NCBI GenBank assembly: GCA_002256005.1
Contig: NKIQ01000009.1
Span: 1-64,000 of the forward strand
Reading direction: 5' to 3'
From: Alphaproteobacteria bacterium PA4
Lineage (GTDB): Bacteria; Pseudomonadota; Alphaproteobacteria; Sphingomonadales; Sphingomonadaceae
DNA: 64,000 bases
Shown: positions 18,361 to 27,340 of the stretch, in pieces
Numbering within the stretch: position 1 is the first letter of the stretch
Layout: each line of letters opens with the position of its first letter
Made by a program: the position numbers and the translations under genes
Notes under the pieces: model-generated
The model's input: only the letters and a program-made list of their open reading frames with translations
Database searches by the model: none
What the model was told of the DNA's origin: nothing

Positions 18361-19929
18361 ATGACGGTATCACGGCGGGAGGCGCTGCAATTGGCCGCGC
18401 TGGGCGGGGCGATGGCACTGCCGGGGGCAGCGGCGGCGGCCGAAGGTGGCGGTGTTGCTTGCGGGCCGGGCGCGATTCCCCTATCGCCCGCGACGACAGC
18501 CAGCCAAGGGAGCAGGACGATCAGCAGCGGCAGCGAAAGCAGCGGCACCGGTGCCGCCAACAGCCTGTGGGGCGGTCGCTTCGGCGCCGGTCCCTCGGCC
18601 GTCATGCGCGAGATCAACGCCTCCATCGGTGTCGACAAGCGGTTGTGGCGCCAGGACATCGCCGGCAGCCGCGCCCATGTCGCGATGCTGGGCGCCAGGG
18701 GCATCGTCTCGCCGGCCGATGTCGCCGCCATCGACAAGGGCCTGCAGCAGATTGCCGAGGAATATGCCGCCGGCAAGCTGGTCGAGGATCTGGCGCTGGA
18801 GGATATCCACCTCCATGTCGAAACGCGGCTGAAGGCGATCATCGGCCCCGCCGCCGGCCGGCTGCACACCGCGCGCAGCCGCAACGACCAGGTGGCCGTC
18901 GATTTCCGGCTGTGGGTGAAGGCCGCCTGTGCCGAGGCCGATGCCGCACTGGCCGGGCTGATCGACGCCCTGCTGACCCGCGCCGAACAGCATGCCGACA
19001 CCATCATGCCGGGCTTCACCCACCTGCAGGTGGCGCAGCCGGTGACGCTGGGCCATCACCTGATGGCTTATGTCGAAATGCTGGGCCGTGACCGCGGCCG
19101 CTTCGCCGATGCGGCAAGGCGCATGGACGAATGCCCGCTGGGCGCCGCCGCGCTCGCCGGCACCAGCTTCCCGATCGACCGGGCGATGACGGCGAAGGCG
19201 CTGGGGTTCTCGGGCCCGACGCGCAACAGCCTCGATTCGGTGTCCGACCGTGATTTCGCGCTGGAATATCTGTCGGCGACCCACATGACCGGGCTGCACC
19301 TGTCGCGCCTGGCCGAGGAAATGATTATCTGGGCCTCGCAACCCTATGGCTTCGTCACGCTGCCCGACGCCTGGAGTACCGGCAGCAGCATCATGCCGCA
19401 AAAGCGCAACCCCGATGCCGCCGAGCTGGTGCGCGCCAAGGCGGCGCATTTCCTCGGCGCCTTCACCCGCCTGTCGGTGGTGATGAAGGGGCTGCCCTTG
19501 GCCTATTCCAAGGACATGCAGGACGACAAGGTGACGGTGTTCGCCGCGCATGACGATCTCGGCCTCTGCCTTGCCGCCATGAACGGCATGGTCGCCTCGA
19601 TCACCTTCAACCCGGCCCGCATGCGCGCCGCCGCCAACAGCGGCTTTTCCACCGCCACCGATCTTGCCGACTGGCTGGTCCGCGTCGCCAATGTGCCGTT
19701 CCGCGAGGCGCATGAAATCACCGGCCATTGCGTGCGTGCCGCCGAAGCCAAGGGCAGTGACCTCAACGGCCTGACCGATGCCGAGCTCAGCGCCATCGAC
19801 CGCCGCATCACGCCGGCGGTGCGCGACGTGCTCTCCGTCGAAGCCAGCGTCGCCAGCCGCACCAGCTTTGGCGGCACCGCCCCCGCCAATGTCCGCGCTG
19901 CCATCAAGGCGGCGCGCGCCCGCGCATGA
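18361..19929 (+). CDS. argH: Argininosuccinate lyase, with unusual N-terminus
   Basis: ArgH splits argininosuccinate into arginine and fumarate. The conserved body begins [20 protein letters not shown], and the fumarase-superfamily signature [11 protein letters not shown] lies at residues 341-351 when counted from the ATG at 18361. That start gives 522 residues, about 55 more than usual. The extra part opens with [20 protein letters not shown], which looks like a Tat signal peptide, followed by a Ser/Gly-rich linker. No ATG, GTG or TTG lies close to the normal start. However, an in-frame ATC at 18520, seven bases after AAGGGAG, would give a standard 469-residue enzyme. The family call is secure; the start is not. 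It overlaps the next gene by four bases. Confidence 0.93.
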   Translation: MTVSRREALQLAALGGAMALPGAAAAAEGGGVACGPGAIPLSPATTASQGSRTISSGSESSGTGAANSLWGGRFGAGPSAVMREINASIGVDKRLWRQDIAGSRAHVAMLGARGIVSPADVAAIDKGLQQIAEEYAAGKLVEDLALEDIHLHVETRLKAIIGPAAGRLHTARSRNDQVAVDFRLWVKAACAEADAALAGLIDALLTRAEQHADTIMPGFTHLQVAQPVTLGHHLMAYVEMLGRDRGRFADAARRMDECPLGAAALAGTSFPIDRAMTAKALGFSGPTRNSLDSVSDRDFALEYLSATHMTGLHLSRLAEEMIIWASQPYGFVTLPDAWSTGSSIMPQKRNPDAAELVRAKAAHFLGAFTRLSVVMKGLPLAYSKDMQDDKVTVFAAHDDLGLCLAAMNGMVASITFNPARMRAAANSGFSTATDLADWLVRVANVPFREAHEITGHCVRAAEAKGSDLNGLTDAELSAIDRRITPAVRDVLSVEASVASRTSFGGTAPANVRAAIKAARARA

Positions 19930-20171
19930 AGCGCCTGCCGCTCCTCGCCCTGCTGCTGCTTGCCGCCTGTGGCAAGCAGGGCCAGCTGACGCCGGTGCCG
20001 CCGCGCCCGGCGCCGGTGCAGGCCGCCGACACGCCCAAGGCGCCCACCGCCGAACAGATGCTGGTGCTGCCGCCGCAATCGGCGCCGGCCCGCGTCGACG
20101 ATCCGGTGCAGAAATCGCAGGATCGGCCGGATGACCGGTTCAACCTGCCGCCGAATGCGCGAGCGCGCTAG
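19926..20171 (+). CDS. lptM: Small LptM-like lipoprotein
   Basis: The 81-residue product is a short lipoprotein. Its signal peptide [20 protein letters not shown] carries the lipobox LAAC (Cys15), followed by a Pro/Ala-rich tail. Small lipoproteins of the LptM/YifL type are often encoded between argH and lysA or next to dapF. LptM in E. coli binds the LPS translocon LptDE; that function is inferred here only from size, motif and position. Its start overlaps the argH stop (ATGA), and lysA follows 50 bp later. Confidence 0.75.
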   Translation: MKRLPLLALLLLAACGKQGQLTPVPPRPAPVQAADTPKAPTAEQMLVLPPQSAPARVDDPVQKSQDRPDDRFNLPPNARAR

Positions 20172-20221
20172 GGTCGCCCGCGGCCTGCTTCTTCTTTTCC
20201 ACATTCGAGACCAGCCGACAC

Positions 20222-21487
20222 ATGGACCATTTCGACATCAGGGACGGCGTCATGCATGCCGAAGGCGTCAGCCTGGCAGCCTTGGCGGCTGCGGTCGGCA
20301 CGCCCTTCTACTGCTACAGCAGCGCCACCATCCGCCGCCATTATCAGGTGTTTGCCGATGCGGTGGCGGGGCTGGGTGATGGCGATCCGCTGGTGGCCTT
20401 TGCGGTGAAGGCCAATCCCAATCTGTCGGTGCTGGCGACGCTGGCGGCGCTGGGCGCGGGCGCGGATGTCGTGTCGGGCGGCGAGTTGGCGCGCGCGCTG
20501 GCGGCGGGCATTCCCGCCGATCGCATCGTGTTTTCGGGCGTCGGCAAGCAGGTGCATGAACTGGAGGCGGGGGTCGAGGCCGGCATCCTGCAGTTCAATG
20601 TGGAATCGGAAGCCGAGATCGACATGCTCGGCGCGGTGGCGGCGCGGCTGGGCCGGGTGGTGGAGATCAGCATCCGCATCAATCCGGCCGTCGACCCCAG
20701 GACGCATGGCAAGATCAGCACCGGCGGCGCCGATGCCAAGTTCGGCATCCCCTGGGATCGCGTGCCGGCCGCCTTCGCTCAGGCCGCGGCACATCCCGGG
20801 CTGCGGCCGATCGGCCTCGCCGCCCATATCGGCAGCCAGCTGTTCGACCTGGGCCCGGTCGAGGACACCATCCGCCGGCTGGGCACGCTGGCGCAGGAGA
20901 TGACTGCGGCCGGCCACACCATCAAGCGCATCGATTGCGGCGGCGGCCTCGGCGTGCCCTATCGCCCCGACCAGCCGCTGCCGCCCAGCCCGGCCGATTA
21001 TGCCGCGATGGTGGCGCGGGTGACGGCGGGCTGGCCGTGGCGGCTGATGTTCGAGCCGGGGCGGATGATCGTCGGCAACGCCGGCGTGCTGGTATCGTCG
21101 GTGATCCTGACCAAGGACGGCGCGTCGAAGCATTTCATCGTCGTCGATGCCGCGATGAACGATCTGCTGCGCCCCTCGCTCTACAATGCTTGGCATGATT
21201 TCCGGGCGCTGGCGCCAAGGGCCGAGCGCCGGGTTGCCACCATCGTCGGGCCGATCTGCGAAACCGGTGATACCTTTGCCGAGGATCGCGAAGTCGAGGC
21301 GGTGGGCGCCGGCGACCTGGTGGCGTTCATGACCGCGGGCGCCTATGGCGCGACCATGGCCAGCACCTACAATTCGCGGCCGCTGGTGCCGGAAGTGATG
21401 GTGAATGGCGATGCCTGGGCGATCGTTTCGCAACGCAACCAGCCCGCTGCCATGCTGGCGCTGGACGCGCGCGCGGCCTGGCTGTGA
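20222..21487 (+). CDS. lysA: Diaminopimelate decarboxylase
   Basis: LysA removes CO2 from meso-diaminopimelate to make lysine, using PLP. The 421-residue protein has the PLP lysine in VAFAVKANPNLSV (Lys63), the HIGSQL motif, the glycine loop IDCGGGLGVPY, the phosphate-binding EPGRMIVGNAG and the catalytic Cys region GPICETGDTFAEDR. All are intact and the length is standard for this family. It is the last gene of the argH-lptM-lysA unit. Confidence 0.97.
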   Translation: MDHFDIRDGVMHAEGVSLAALAAAVGTPFYCYSSATIRRHYQVFADAVAGLGDGDPLVAFAVKANPNLSVLATLAALGAGADVVSGGELARALAAGIPADRIVFSGVGKQVHELEAGVEAGILQFNVESEAEIDMLGAVAARLGRVVEISIRINPAVDPRTHGKISTGGADAKFGIPWDRVPAAFAQAAAHPGLRPIGLAAHIGSQLFDLGPVEDTIRRLGTLAQEMTAAGHTIKRIDCGGGLGVPYRPDQPLPPSPADYAAMVARVTAGWPWRLMFEPGRMIVGNAGVLVSSVILTKDGASKHFIVVDAAMNDLLRPSLYNAWHDFRALAPRAERRVATIVGPICETGDTFAEDREVEAVGAGDLVAFMTAGAYGATMASTYNSRPLVPEVMVNGDAWAIVSQRNQPAAMLALDARAAWL

Positions 21488-21574
21488 ACGCATCGCCGTT
21501 TCGCCGGTTGTCGTAAACAAAATCGTAATCTCTGCCGGGCAAGGGGGTTCGGCAGCAAGAAGGGACAGGGCATA

Positions 21575-22453
21575 GTGACGATCAGGCCGGTCAAGACAGC
21601 GGTATTCCCGGTCGGGGGCCAGGGCACGCGGTTTCTGCCCGCGACCAAGGCGGTGCCCAAGGAATTGCTGCCGGTCGTCGATCGCCCGCTGCTGCAATAT
21701 GCCGTGGATGAGGCGCTGGCCGCCGGTATCGAACGGATGGTCTTCGTCACGGCACGCGGCAAGAATGCGCTCGAGGATTATTTCGACGTTGCCGGCGAAC
21801 TCGTCGCCAGCCTGAAGGCCAAGGGCAAGACCGCGGAACTGGCGGTGCTCGAAACCACCCAGCTCAGCCCCGGTCAGATCGCCTATGTCCGCCAGCAGGA
21901 ACCGGCCGGCCTCGGCCATGCCGTGTGGTGCGCCCGGCACATTGTTGGCGACGATGCCTTTGCCGTGCTGCTGCCCGATGAACTGCTGTGGAACCCGGCC
22001 AACCCGGCGCTGGCGGCAATGCACGATGTCTACCGGCAGCGCGGCGGCAATGTCATTTCGGTGCTGGAAGTGCCGGACGAACACACCAACCGCTATGGCA
22101 TCGTCACGCCGGGCGCCATCGACGGCCTGGTCACCGAGGTGAAGGGCTTGGTCGAAAAGCCCAAGGCGGGCACGGCGCCATCGCGGCTTGCCGCCATCGG
22201 CCGCTACATCCTGCAACCCGAAGTGATGACCATCCTGTCCGCCGGCAAGCGCGGCGCCGGCAATGAAATCCAGCTGACCGATGCGATGGCCGAGCTGATC
22301 GGCGTCCAGCCCTTCCACGCCCTGACCTTCACCGGCACCCGCTTCGATTGCGGCGACAAGGCCGGGCATATCACCGCGAACATCGCCCTGGCACTGGAAC
22401 GCGACGATGTCGGGCCGGCGGTCAGGGAATGGCTGAAGGCGCAGGTGATCTGA
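21575..22453 (+). CDS. galU: UTP-glucose-1-phosphate uridylyltransferase
   Basis: GalU makes UDP-glucose, the donor for exopolysaccharide, LPS and osmoregulated glucans. The 292-residue product begins MTIRPVKTAVFPVGGQGTRF from a GTG codon at 21575, after AAGAAGGGACAGG. The nucleotidyltransferase loop GGQGTRFLPATKAVPKELLP is complete, and the downstream VEKPKAG and IQLTDAM blocks are present. It is separated from lysA by 87 bp that includes an AT-rich stretch, so it probably has its own promoter. Confidence 0.97.
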   Translation: MTIRPVKTAVFPVGGQGTRFLPATKAVPKELLPVVDRPLLQYAVDEALAAGIERMVFVTARGKNALEDYFDVAGELVASLKAKGKTAELAVLETTQLSPGQIAYVRQQEPAGLGHAVWCARHIVGDDAFAVLLPDELLWNPANPALAAMHDVYRQRGGNVISVLEVPDEHTNRYGIVTPGAIDGLVTEVKGLVEKPKAGTAPSRLAAIGRYILQPEVMTILSAGKRGAGNEIQLTDAMAELIGVQPFHALTFTGTRFDCGDKAGHITANIALALERDDVGPAVREWLKAQVI

Positions 22454-22463
22454 AGGCAGGCGG

Positions 22464-22493
22464 TCGGCGGCGACCGCAACCCGTCGCCGCCGA
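22464..22493. terminator. Bidirectional hairpin between galU and the PEPxxWA-CTERM gene
   Basis: A perfect 11-bp stem, TCGGCGGCGAC (22464-22474) with GTCGCCGCCGA (22483-22493), has an 8-base loop and lies between two convergent genes. It is followed by no T-run. Confidence 0.6.
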
Positions 22494-22502
22494 TGGCCGT
22501 GG

Positions 22503-23225
22503 TCAGGCGGCAATCATGCGCGCCCGGCGGCGGCGCATGGTGGCGCCGGTCATGCCGAAGCCCGTGATGAGCAGGGCCCAGCTGGCCGGTTCCGGAACGC
22601 CGGCAATGCCGGGGCCATCGAATTGCCCGAGGAAGACAAAGTTGCCAGCACCATCATTGATCAGAAACAGATCGCTACGCGTGTAGCCGAACGCCGCACG
22701 GTTCATCCCCTGAAAGGTCGGCGCGAGGTTATCGAGCACCAATTGGCAGACAAAGGCGCCGCCACCGGGAATCAGGCAGGAATCCATGCCTAGAAAATTG
22801 CCATTGTGAAACAGCAGAGTCGGCCCGGTTGGAAACTCCAGACCATTGGCCGCGATGCAGGCAGCGTTCTGAAAACAGAGCTGGTTGGACAGATCGAAAC
22901 GCAGGGCCCCGATCGTCAGTGACGCGGCGTTGACCGGATTGCCATTCCCCAGGCCATAGGCCGTCAGGCCGGAAACCGGCTCGCCAAGAAAGGTGCGCGC
23001 CGGCGCCGGCGTATAGCCATCGGCGTCATCATAGGTGGCCGAAAAATGGATGGTGTCACCAACGGCAACGCCGGGAATGCTGGTCACGCCGCCGGGATTG
23101 GGGCCGGGGCTGGTGATGCGCTGCACGACGCTGCCTGTACGCGTGATGGTCTGGACGGCGGCGCTTGCGCCTGTTGTGGCCAGCAGCAGCGCGGCCGCGG
23201 CAAGAACGATGGATCGGATCATCAT
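22503..23225 (-). CDS. PEPxxWA-CTERM sorting domain-containing exported protein
   Basis: The 240-residue protein has an N-terminal signal peptide (MMIRSIVLAAAALLLATTGA) and a C-terminal sorting tail. The tail contains PEPASWALLITGFGMTGATM followed by the basic cluster RRRRAR. This is the PEPxxWA-CTERM type, which is processed by an exosortase at the inner membrane and exported to the surface or matrix. The middle part (Gly/Asn/Thr-rich, with two Cys) is not a family I recognise. The exosortase gene is not in this window. It is transcribed divergently from a CadC-like regulator. Confidence 0.85.
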   Translation of the reverse strand: MMIRSIVLAAAALLLATTGASAAVQTITRTGSVVQRITSPGPNPGGVTSIPGVAVGDTIHFSATYDDADGYTPAPARTFLGEPVSGLTAYGLGNGNPVNAASLTIGALRFDLSNQLCFQNAACIAANGLEFPTGPTLLFHNGNFLGMDSCLIPGGGAFVCQLVLDNLAPTFQGMNRAAFGYTRSDLFLINDGAGNFVFLGQFDGPGIAGVPEPASWALLITGFGMTGATMRRRRARMIAA

Positions 23226-23323
23226 GTATCTCCCAGTTTGGCCGATGCCCCCTGTGGCCGCGGCACGCCTTCAAGCGCGTCGCCATGCTGGCCGGCGAAG
23301 GGTGGAACCGACAGGACATCCAT

Positions 23324-23356
23324 CCGATGATTGTCCGATGAAACCCCGATGATTGC
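23324..23356. promoter_or_regulatory. Three 11-bp direct repeats (CCGATGA-N4)
   Basis: The motif CCGATGA starts at 23324, 23335 and 23346, giving three consecutive 11-bp units (CCGATGAttgt, CCGATGAaacc, CCGATGAttgc). Repeats at one helical turn are typical of sites bound by OmpR/PhoB-type winged helices. The repeats lie 83-115 bp before the start of the adjacent winged-helix regulator and about 100 bp before the divergent PEPxxWA-CTERM gene. Confidence 0.55.
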
Positions 23357-23438
23357 CTGGAAGCAGCGATAGAATTGCATGGTTTCGTCAGGCTCTGCCC
23401 TTTAGACTCCCCATCGGACAAAGCCGGAGGAACGAGCA

Positions 23439-25340
23439 GTGGAGGACCGCGATCAGATCGATCTGGCGCGGGTCGCGCCGTTTCAATTGGGACGGTTGCA
23501 CATCGTGCCCGCGCTGCGGCAGGTCGCGTCTCCGGGTCTCGCATCCGAAACGCTCGAACCGCGGGTCATGCAGGTGTTCGTCGCGCTGGCATCGGCAAAT
23601 GGCAATGTGGTGCCACGCGACGATCTGATCCGCCGTTGCTGGGAAGGCCGCATCGTCGGCGAGGACAGCATCAGCCGGACGATCGCGCGCCTGCGCAAAC
23701 TGGCCGATGATCATGGCGATGCCGGCTTTCGGATCGAAACAATCACCAAGGTCGGGTATCGCCTGACGGGCGCTGCGGTGGTGGCCGAGGCCCTGCCCGT
23801 GCCAGGGACACTGACGGCAGCGCCGGCCAGGGCACCGGCGGGCACCTCACGCACAGTCTGGCCGCTTCTCCTGTTCGCCCTTGTCGTTGCCGCCGTGCTG
23901 GCCCTGGTCTGGCGGGCCATGCCTTCCGACCCCGGGCACCTTGGCTCAGTCCTGCGGATCGGCGCATTCAACGCCTTGTCCGAAACCGTGCCGCAAAACC
24001 TGCCGACGACCCTGCAGACCGAATTTCAGCTTCAGAACAGCAGCCTGACCAATCCCTGGATCACGATCACCCGCTCACCCCCCGCCGACCCTGCACAGGC
24101 CTATGTCGTGACAGGCACGCTTCGGCAGACCGGCACCATTTTGCATGTCATCGTGAACCTTGTGCATGAAGCCAGCGGCGAAATCCTGCTGTCGCAGACG
24201 TTCGACCAACCGGCGGACGCGAGCGAAGCGGCAATTCACGATTTCGTCGCCAAGGCGACGACCAATGTGCAATGTGCGCTGACCTACAGCGTTCAGGGCC
24301 GCACCTCGGCATTGCCGCTGACGACACAGCGCCTGCTGGCACAATGGTGCCAGGCCAACAACGCGCCCGAGCCGAACCCGGCCTTCGAGGTCGCGACAAT
24401 CCGCGCCATGATCAGGACCAGCCCGGACTTCGCCCTTGGCCATGCCATGCTGGCCGGCGCTCTGGCGGGAGGCATGTCCGATCAGGACAAGACAATCGGG
24501 CGATCGGCCTATGACGAGGCATCGGCGGCATTGGCGATGGCCGAACGGCTGGGCCCGCCCAGTTATCTGCTTGAAATGAGCCGGGCGCGCTTGTTGCCAT
24601 CCCGTGATCATGCGGCACGCGAGGTGATTCTGCGCGCGTCTGCGGAGCGTTTCAGCACCGAAACCGGCGGCTTTGCGGCCTATACCTATGGCAATTTTCT
24701 GTTCAATGTCGGGCGCATCGGGGAAGCGACAAGTCAGCAGTTGCTGGCGTTGAAGCTCAATCCTGGCCGCCCGGCATGGCGGGTTCGCCTTGTTGACCTG
24801 CGGCTTGCCGCGGGACAGGTCGACGAGGCCGATGCGCTGCTCGCGAAGCTTATGGCCGAAGCCCAGGACCCCGACACCGCGCTCGATACACGGATCGCCG
24901 AAGCCTTGCGGCGCGGCCGATACGACGCGGCCGAAACGTTGATTGCCGCATCGGTTCGGGTTCACCCCGCGCTCAAGGCCGGCATGGCGCAGGCCATCGC
25001 CGCCATGAAGAGCGGTAATGCCGCGACCAGGGATGCAGCCGCGCGGCAACTGGTCTTGGTGAGCCAGTCACCCGGCATGCGGACCCGATTCCTGGTGTCG
25101 GCACTGGTCGCGCTCGGTCATGATGCCGAAGCCTTGCAGCTTGCCGAAGGCCTGACGGCCGGGGCGCAGGTGCCGGCAACCCAGCTGCTCTTCCAGCCGG
25201 CACTCGCCCGCGCGCGCGCGTTGCCGGCCTTTGCCGCGCTTGCCGGCCGCCTGGGTCTTGCCGACTTCTGGCGCAAATCGCGCCACCAGCCGGATTTCTG
25301 TGTGGTCGCTGCCGCGCCACCAATTTGTGCGCAGCTGTAG
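23439..25340 (+). CDS. CadC-like winged-helix regulator with membrane segment and TPR-like periplasmic domain
   Basis: The 633-residue product has an OmpR/CadC-type winged helix at residues 10-105, with RVMQVFVALASANGNVVPRD, the recognition-helix region EDSISRTIARLRKL and the wing ITKVGYRLTG. One membrane helix follows (WPLLLFALVVAAVLALVW, about 145-162). The rest is an Ala-rich helical repeat domain that would lie in the periplasm. The arrangement is that of CadC/ToxR one-component membrane regulators. The GTG start at 23439 is supported by CGGAGGAAC seven bases earlier. Three 11-bp direct repeats lie upstream, so autoregulation and control of the divergent PEPxxWA-CTERM gene are likely. Confidence 0.82.
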   Translation: MEDRDQIDLARVAPFQLGRLHIVPALRQVASPGLASETLEPRVMQVFVALASANGNVVPRDDLIRRCWEGRIVGEDSISRTIARLRKLADDHGDAGFRIETITKVGYRLTGAAVVAEALPVPGTLTAAPARAPAGTSRTVWPLLLFALVVAAVLALVWRAMPSDPGHLGSVLRIGAFNALSETVPQNLPTTLQTEFQLQNSSLTNPWITITRSPPADPAQAYVVTGTLRQTGTILHVIVNLVHEASGEILLSQTFDQPADASEAAIHDFVAKATTNVQCALTYSVQGRTSALPLTTQRLLAQWCQANNAPEPNPAFEVATIRAMIRTSPDFALGHAMLAGALAGGMSDQDKTIGRSAYDEASAALAMAERLGPPSYLLEMSRARLLPSRDHAAREVILRASAERFSTETGGFAAYTYGNFLFNVGRIGEATSQQLLALKLNPGRPAWRVRLVDLRLAAGQVDEADALLAKLMAEAQDPDTALDTRIAEALRRGRYDAAETLIAASVRVHPALKAGMAQAIAAMKSGNAATRDAAARQLVLVSQSPGMRTRFLVSALVALGHDAEALQLAEGLTAGAQVPATQLLFQPALARARALPAFAALAGRLGLADFWRKSRHQPDFCVVAAAPPICAQL

Positions 25341-25364
25341 GGGACTGGCCGGCGTTGCGTCTTC

Positions 25365-25379
25365 GGGTCCGGACCCTAT
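25365..25379. repeat. Short palindrome GGGTCCGGACCC at the bolA stop codon
   Basis: The perfect 12-bp palindrome GGGTCCGGACCC is followed by TAT. The TAG stop codon of bolA, read on the minus strand (25378-25376), lies in its right end. The same palindrome occurs at 40166-40177, and related ends flank the element at 63161-63263. Confidence 0.6.
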
Positions 25380-25651
25380 ACCTCCCCCGGCGCCTTGGCC
25401 CTGATCACCAGCGCGTGCACGCCGCCCGGCGCCAGCAGGTCGCCCAGCGCCGCATAGACCAGCCGCTGCCGCGCCACCCGGGACTGGCCGGCGAACGCCG
25501 CTGCGGTGATATCCACGGTGAAATGGCTTTCGCCGGCGCCGTCATGGCCGGCATGGCCGCGGTGCTGTTCGCTGTCGTCGTGGATGGCGAGGGCGAGGGG
25601 GCTGAGTGCGGCACGCAGCCGCCCCTCCATTTCCGTGGCACGCATTCCCAT
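25376..25651 (-). CDS. bolA: BolA family protein
   Basis: The 91-residue product has the BolA fold. BolA proteins pair with monothiol glutaredoxins in iron-sulfur trafficking and also affect cell shape. The N-terminus MGMRATEMEGRLRAALSPLA and the class-II KH-like core HFTVDITAAAFAGQSRVARQ are clear, with the conserved His in the centre and RLVYAALGDLL after it. The ATG at 25651 follows AAAGGG. The gene is divergent from the dnaJ-like gene, and only about 34-65 bp separate their starts, depending on which start the dnaJ-like gene uses. Confidence 0.92.
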   Translation of the reverse strand: MGMRATEMEGRLRAALSPLALAIHDDSEQHRGHAGHDGAGESHFTVDITAAAFAGQSRVARQRLVYAALGDLLAPGGVHALVIRAKAPGEV

Positions 25652-25685
25652 ATTGACCCTTTCATGGCTGTTGTGCCGTCTATAG

Positions 25686-26294
25686 TTGGAACGACGCCAA
25701 TCCCAAGGACCGATCATCGCTGCCCAATCCTCCGAAGCGCCGAAACGCCCCCAGCGCCTGCATGGCCGCATCGAACGCCCGGACCCGGCGCGCTGCGAAC
25801 ATCCGGGCTGCGTCGCCGCGGGCGAATTCCGCGCGCCGAAATCGAACCGGGTGCCGGGCAGCGAGGGCGGCTGGCAGTTCCTCTGCCTCGATCATGTCCG
25901 CGCCTTCAACGCCGGCTACAACTTCTTCGACGGCCTCAACCCCGACGAGATTCGCGAGGCGCAGTCGCCGCTGGCCGGCTGGGAGCAGACGACGACGCCC
26001 AAGGGCCGCATGGCGTTCAATTTCGGCGACGCGCACGATCTGTTCAGCGCCGATCGCAAACCCCGGCCGGCGCCGAAGCGCTGGTCCGGGTTCGGCGATG
26101 CCCAGGCGTTGATGGCGCTGGGGCTGACCGATGCCGCCAGTGCCGATGACGTGCGCCGCGCCTACAAACGCCTCGTCCGCCGCTACCACCCTGACAGCAA
26201 TGGGGGGGACCGCGGGCAAGAAGGAAAGTTGCAGGCCGTCGTCAACGCCTATACGCACCTGAAATCCGCCCCCGCCTTTCAATCGGAGTCCTGA
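25686..26294 (+). CDS. DnaJ-domain protein upstream of cobS
   Basis: The product of up to 202 residues ends in a J domain (about 130-195: [20 protein letters not shown], then the HPD motif in RRYHPDSN). Upstream is a conserved segment with two Cys ([15 protein letters not shown] and [17 protein letters not shown]) that might bind a metal. Such proteins regularly sit between bolA and cobS in alphaproteobacteria, and their function is not established. The only standard in-frame start before the conserved part is a TTG at 25686, which overlaps a TATAGT hexamer. AAGGA (25705-25709) lies six bases before an in-frame ATC at 25716, which would give a natural N-terminus. The true start is uncertain. 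Confidence 0.8.
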   Translation: MERRQSQGPIIAAQSSEAPKRPQRLHGRIERPDPARCEHPGCVAAGEFRAPKSNRVPGSEGGWQFLCLDHVRAFNAGYNFFDGLNPDEIREAQSPLAGWEQTTTPKGRMAFNFGDAHDLFSADRKPRPAPKRWSGFGDAQALMALGLTDAASADDVRRAYKRLVRRYHPDSNGGDRGQEGKLQAVVNAYTHLKSAPAFQSES

Positions 26295-26299
26295 CACCC

Positions 26300-27295
26300 G
26301 TGGCCACAGCAATGCCTTCCTCCACCACTGCCCTGCAGGCCCCCGATATCAGCGTCGATGCCCGCGAAGTGTTCGGCGTCGACATCGACATGGCGGTCCC
26401 GGCCTTTTCCATCGCCGATGAGCGCGTGCCCGATCTCGACCCCTCCTATGTCTTCGATCCGGACACGACGCTCGCCATCCTCGCCGGCTTCACCCACAAC
26501 CGCCGCGTGATGATCCAGGGCTATCACGGCACCGGCAAGTCGACGCATATCGAGCAGGTGGCGGCGCGGCTGAACTGGCCGTGCATCCGCATCAACCTCG
26601 ACAGCCACATCAGCCGCATCGACCTCATCGGCAAGGATGCCATCGTGCTGCGCGACGGCCAGCAGGTGACCGAATTCCGCGAAGGCCTGCTGCCCTGGGC
26701 GTTGCAGACGCCGACCGCGCTGGTGTTCGACGAATATGACGCCGGCCGCCCCGATGTGATGTTCGTCATCCAGCGCGTGCTGGAGGTGGAGGGCAAGCTG
26801 ACCCTGCTCGACCAGAATCGCGTCATCCGGCCGAACCCCTATTTCCGGCTGTTCGCCACCGCCAACACGGTGGGTCTCGGCGATACCAGCGGGCTCTATC
26901 ATGGCACCCAGCAGATCAACCAGGGGCAGATGGACCGCTGGAACATCGTCACCACGCTGAATTACCTGCCGCACCACACCGAAACCGCGATCGTCATTGC
27001 CAAGGTCAAGGCCTTCGACACCGACGCCGGCCGCAAGCAGGTGGCCAACATGGTGAAGGTCGCCGACATGACGCGCGCCGGCTTCATCGGCGGCGACATC
27101 TCGACGGTGATGAGCCCGCGCACGGTGATCACCTGGGCGCAGAACGCCCAGATCTTCAACAACATCGGCTTCGCCTTCCGGCTCTCGTTCCTCAACAAGT
27201 GCGACGAGGCGGAACGCAGCATCGTCGCCGAATATTACCAGCGGGTGTTCGGCGAAGAACTGCCGGAAAGCGTGGCGGTGAAAGCGCGGAAGTAA
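26300..27295 (+). CDS. cobS: Cobaltochelatase CobS-type AAA+ ATPase
   Basis: The 331-residue protein is the CobS AAA+ ATPase. In the aerobic B12 pathway it works with CobT and CobN to insert cobalt into hydrogenobyrinate a,c-diamide. Walker A is GYHGTGKST (residues 74-82), Walker B is [14 protein letters not shown], and sensor regions follow in [20 protein letters not shown]. The start is a GTG at 26300 preceded by CGGAG. It lies 5 bp after the dnaJ-like gene and 45 bp before cobT. No cobN or other B12 gene is in the window, so a role outside B12 synthesis is possible. Confidence 0.93.
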   Translation: MATAMPSSTTALQAPDISVDAREVFGVDIDMAVPAFSIADERVPDLDPSYVFDPDTTLAILAGFTHNRRVMIQGYHGTGKSTHIEQVAARLNWPCIRINLDSHISRIDLIGKDAIVLRDGQQVTEFREGLLPWALQTPTALVFDEYDAGRPDVMFVIQRVLEVEGKLTLLDQNRVIRPNPYFRLFATANTVGLGDTSGLYHGTQQINQGQMDRWNIVTTLNYLPHHTETAIVIAKVKAFDTDAGRKQVANMVKVADMTRAGFIGGDISTVMSPRTVITWAQNAQIFNNIGFAFRLSFLNKCDEAERSIVAEYYQRVFGEELPESVAVKARK

Positions 27296-27301
27296 CCTCT
27301 C

Positions 27302-27322
27302 GCCTCTCCCGGCGGGAGAGGC
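27302..27322 (+). terminator. Intercistronic hairpin between cobS and cobT
   Basis: GCCTCTCCC (27302-27310) and GGGAGAGGC (27314-27322) form a perfect 9-bp stem with a 3-base loop, 18 bp before the cobT start. With no T-run and an operon context it may set the cobS/cobT ratio or protect an mRNA end rather than terminate fully. Confidence 0.5.
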
Positions 27323-27340
27323 GTCAACGAGCATTTGACA

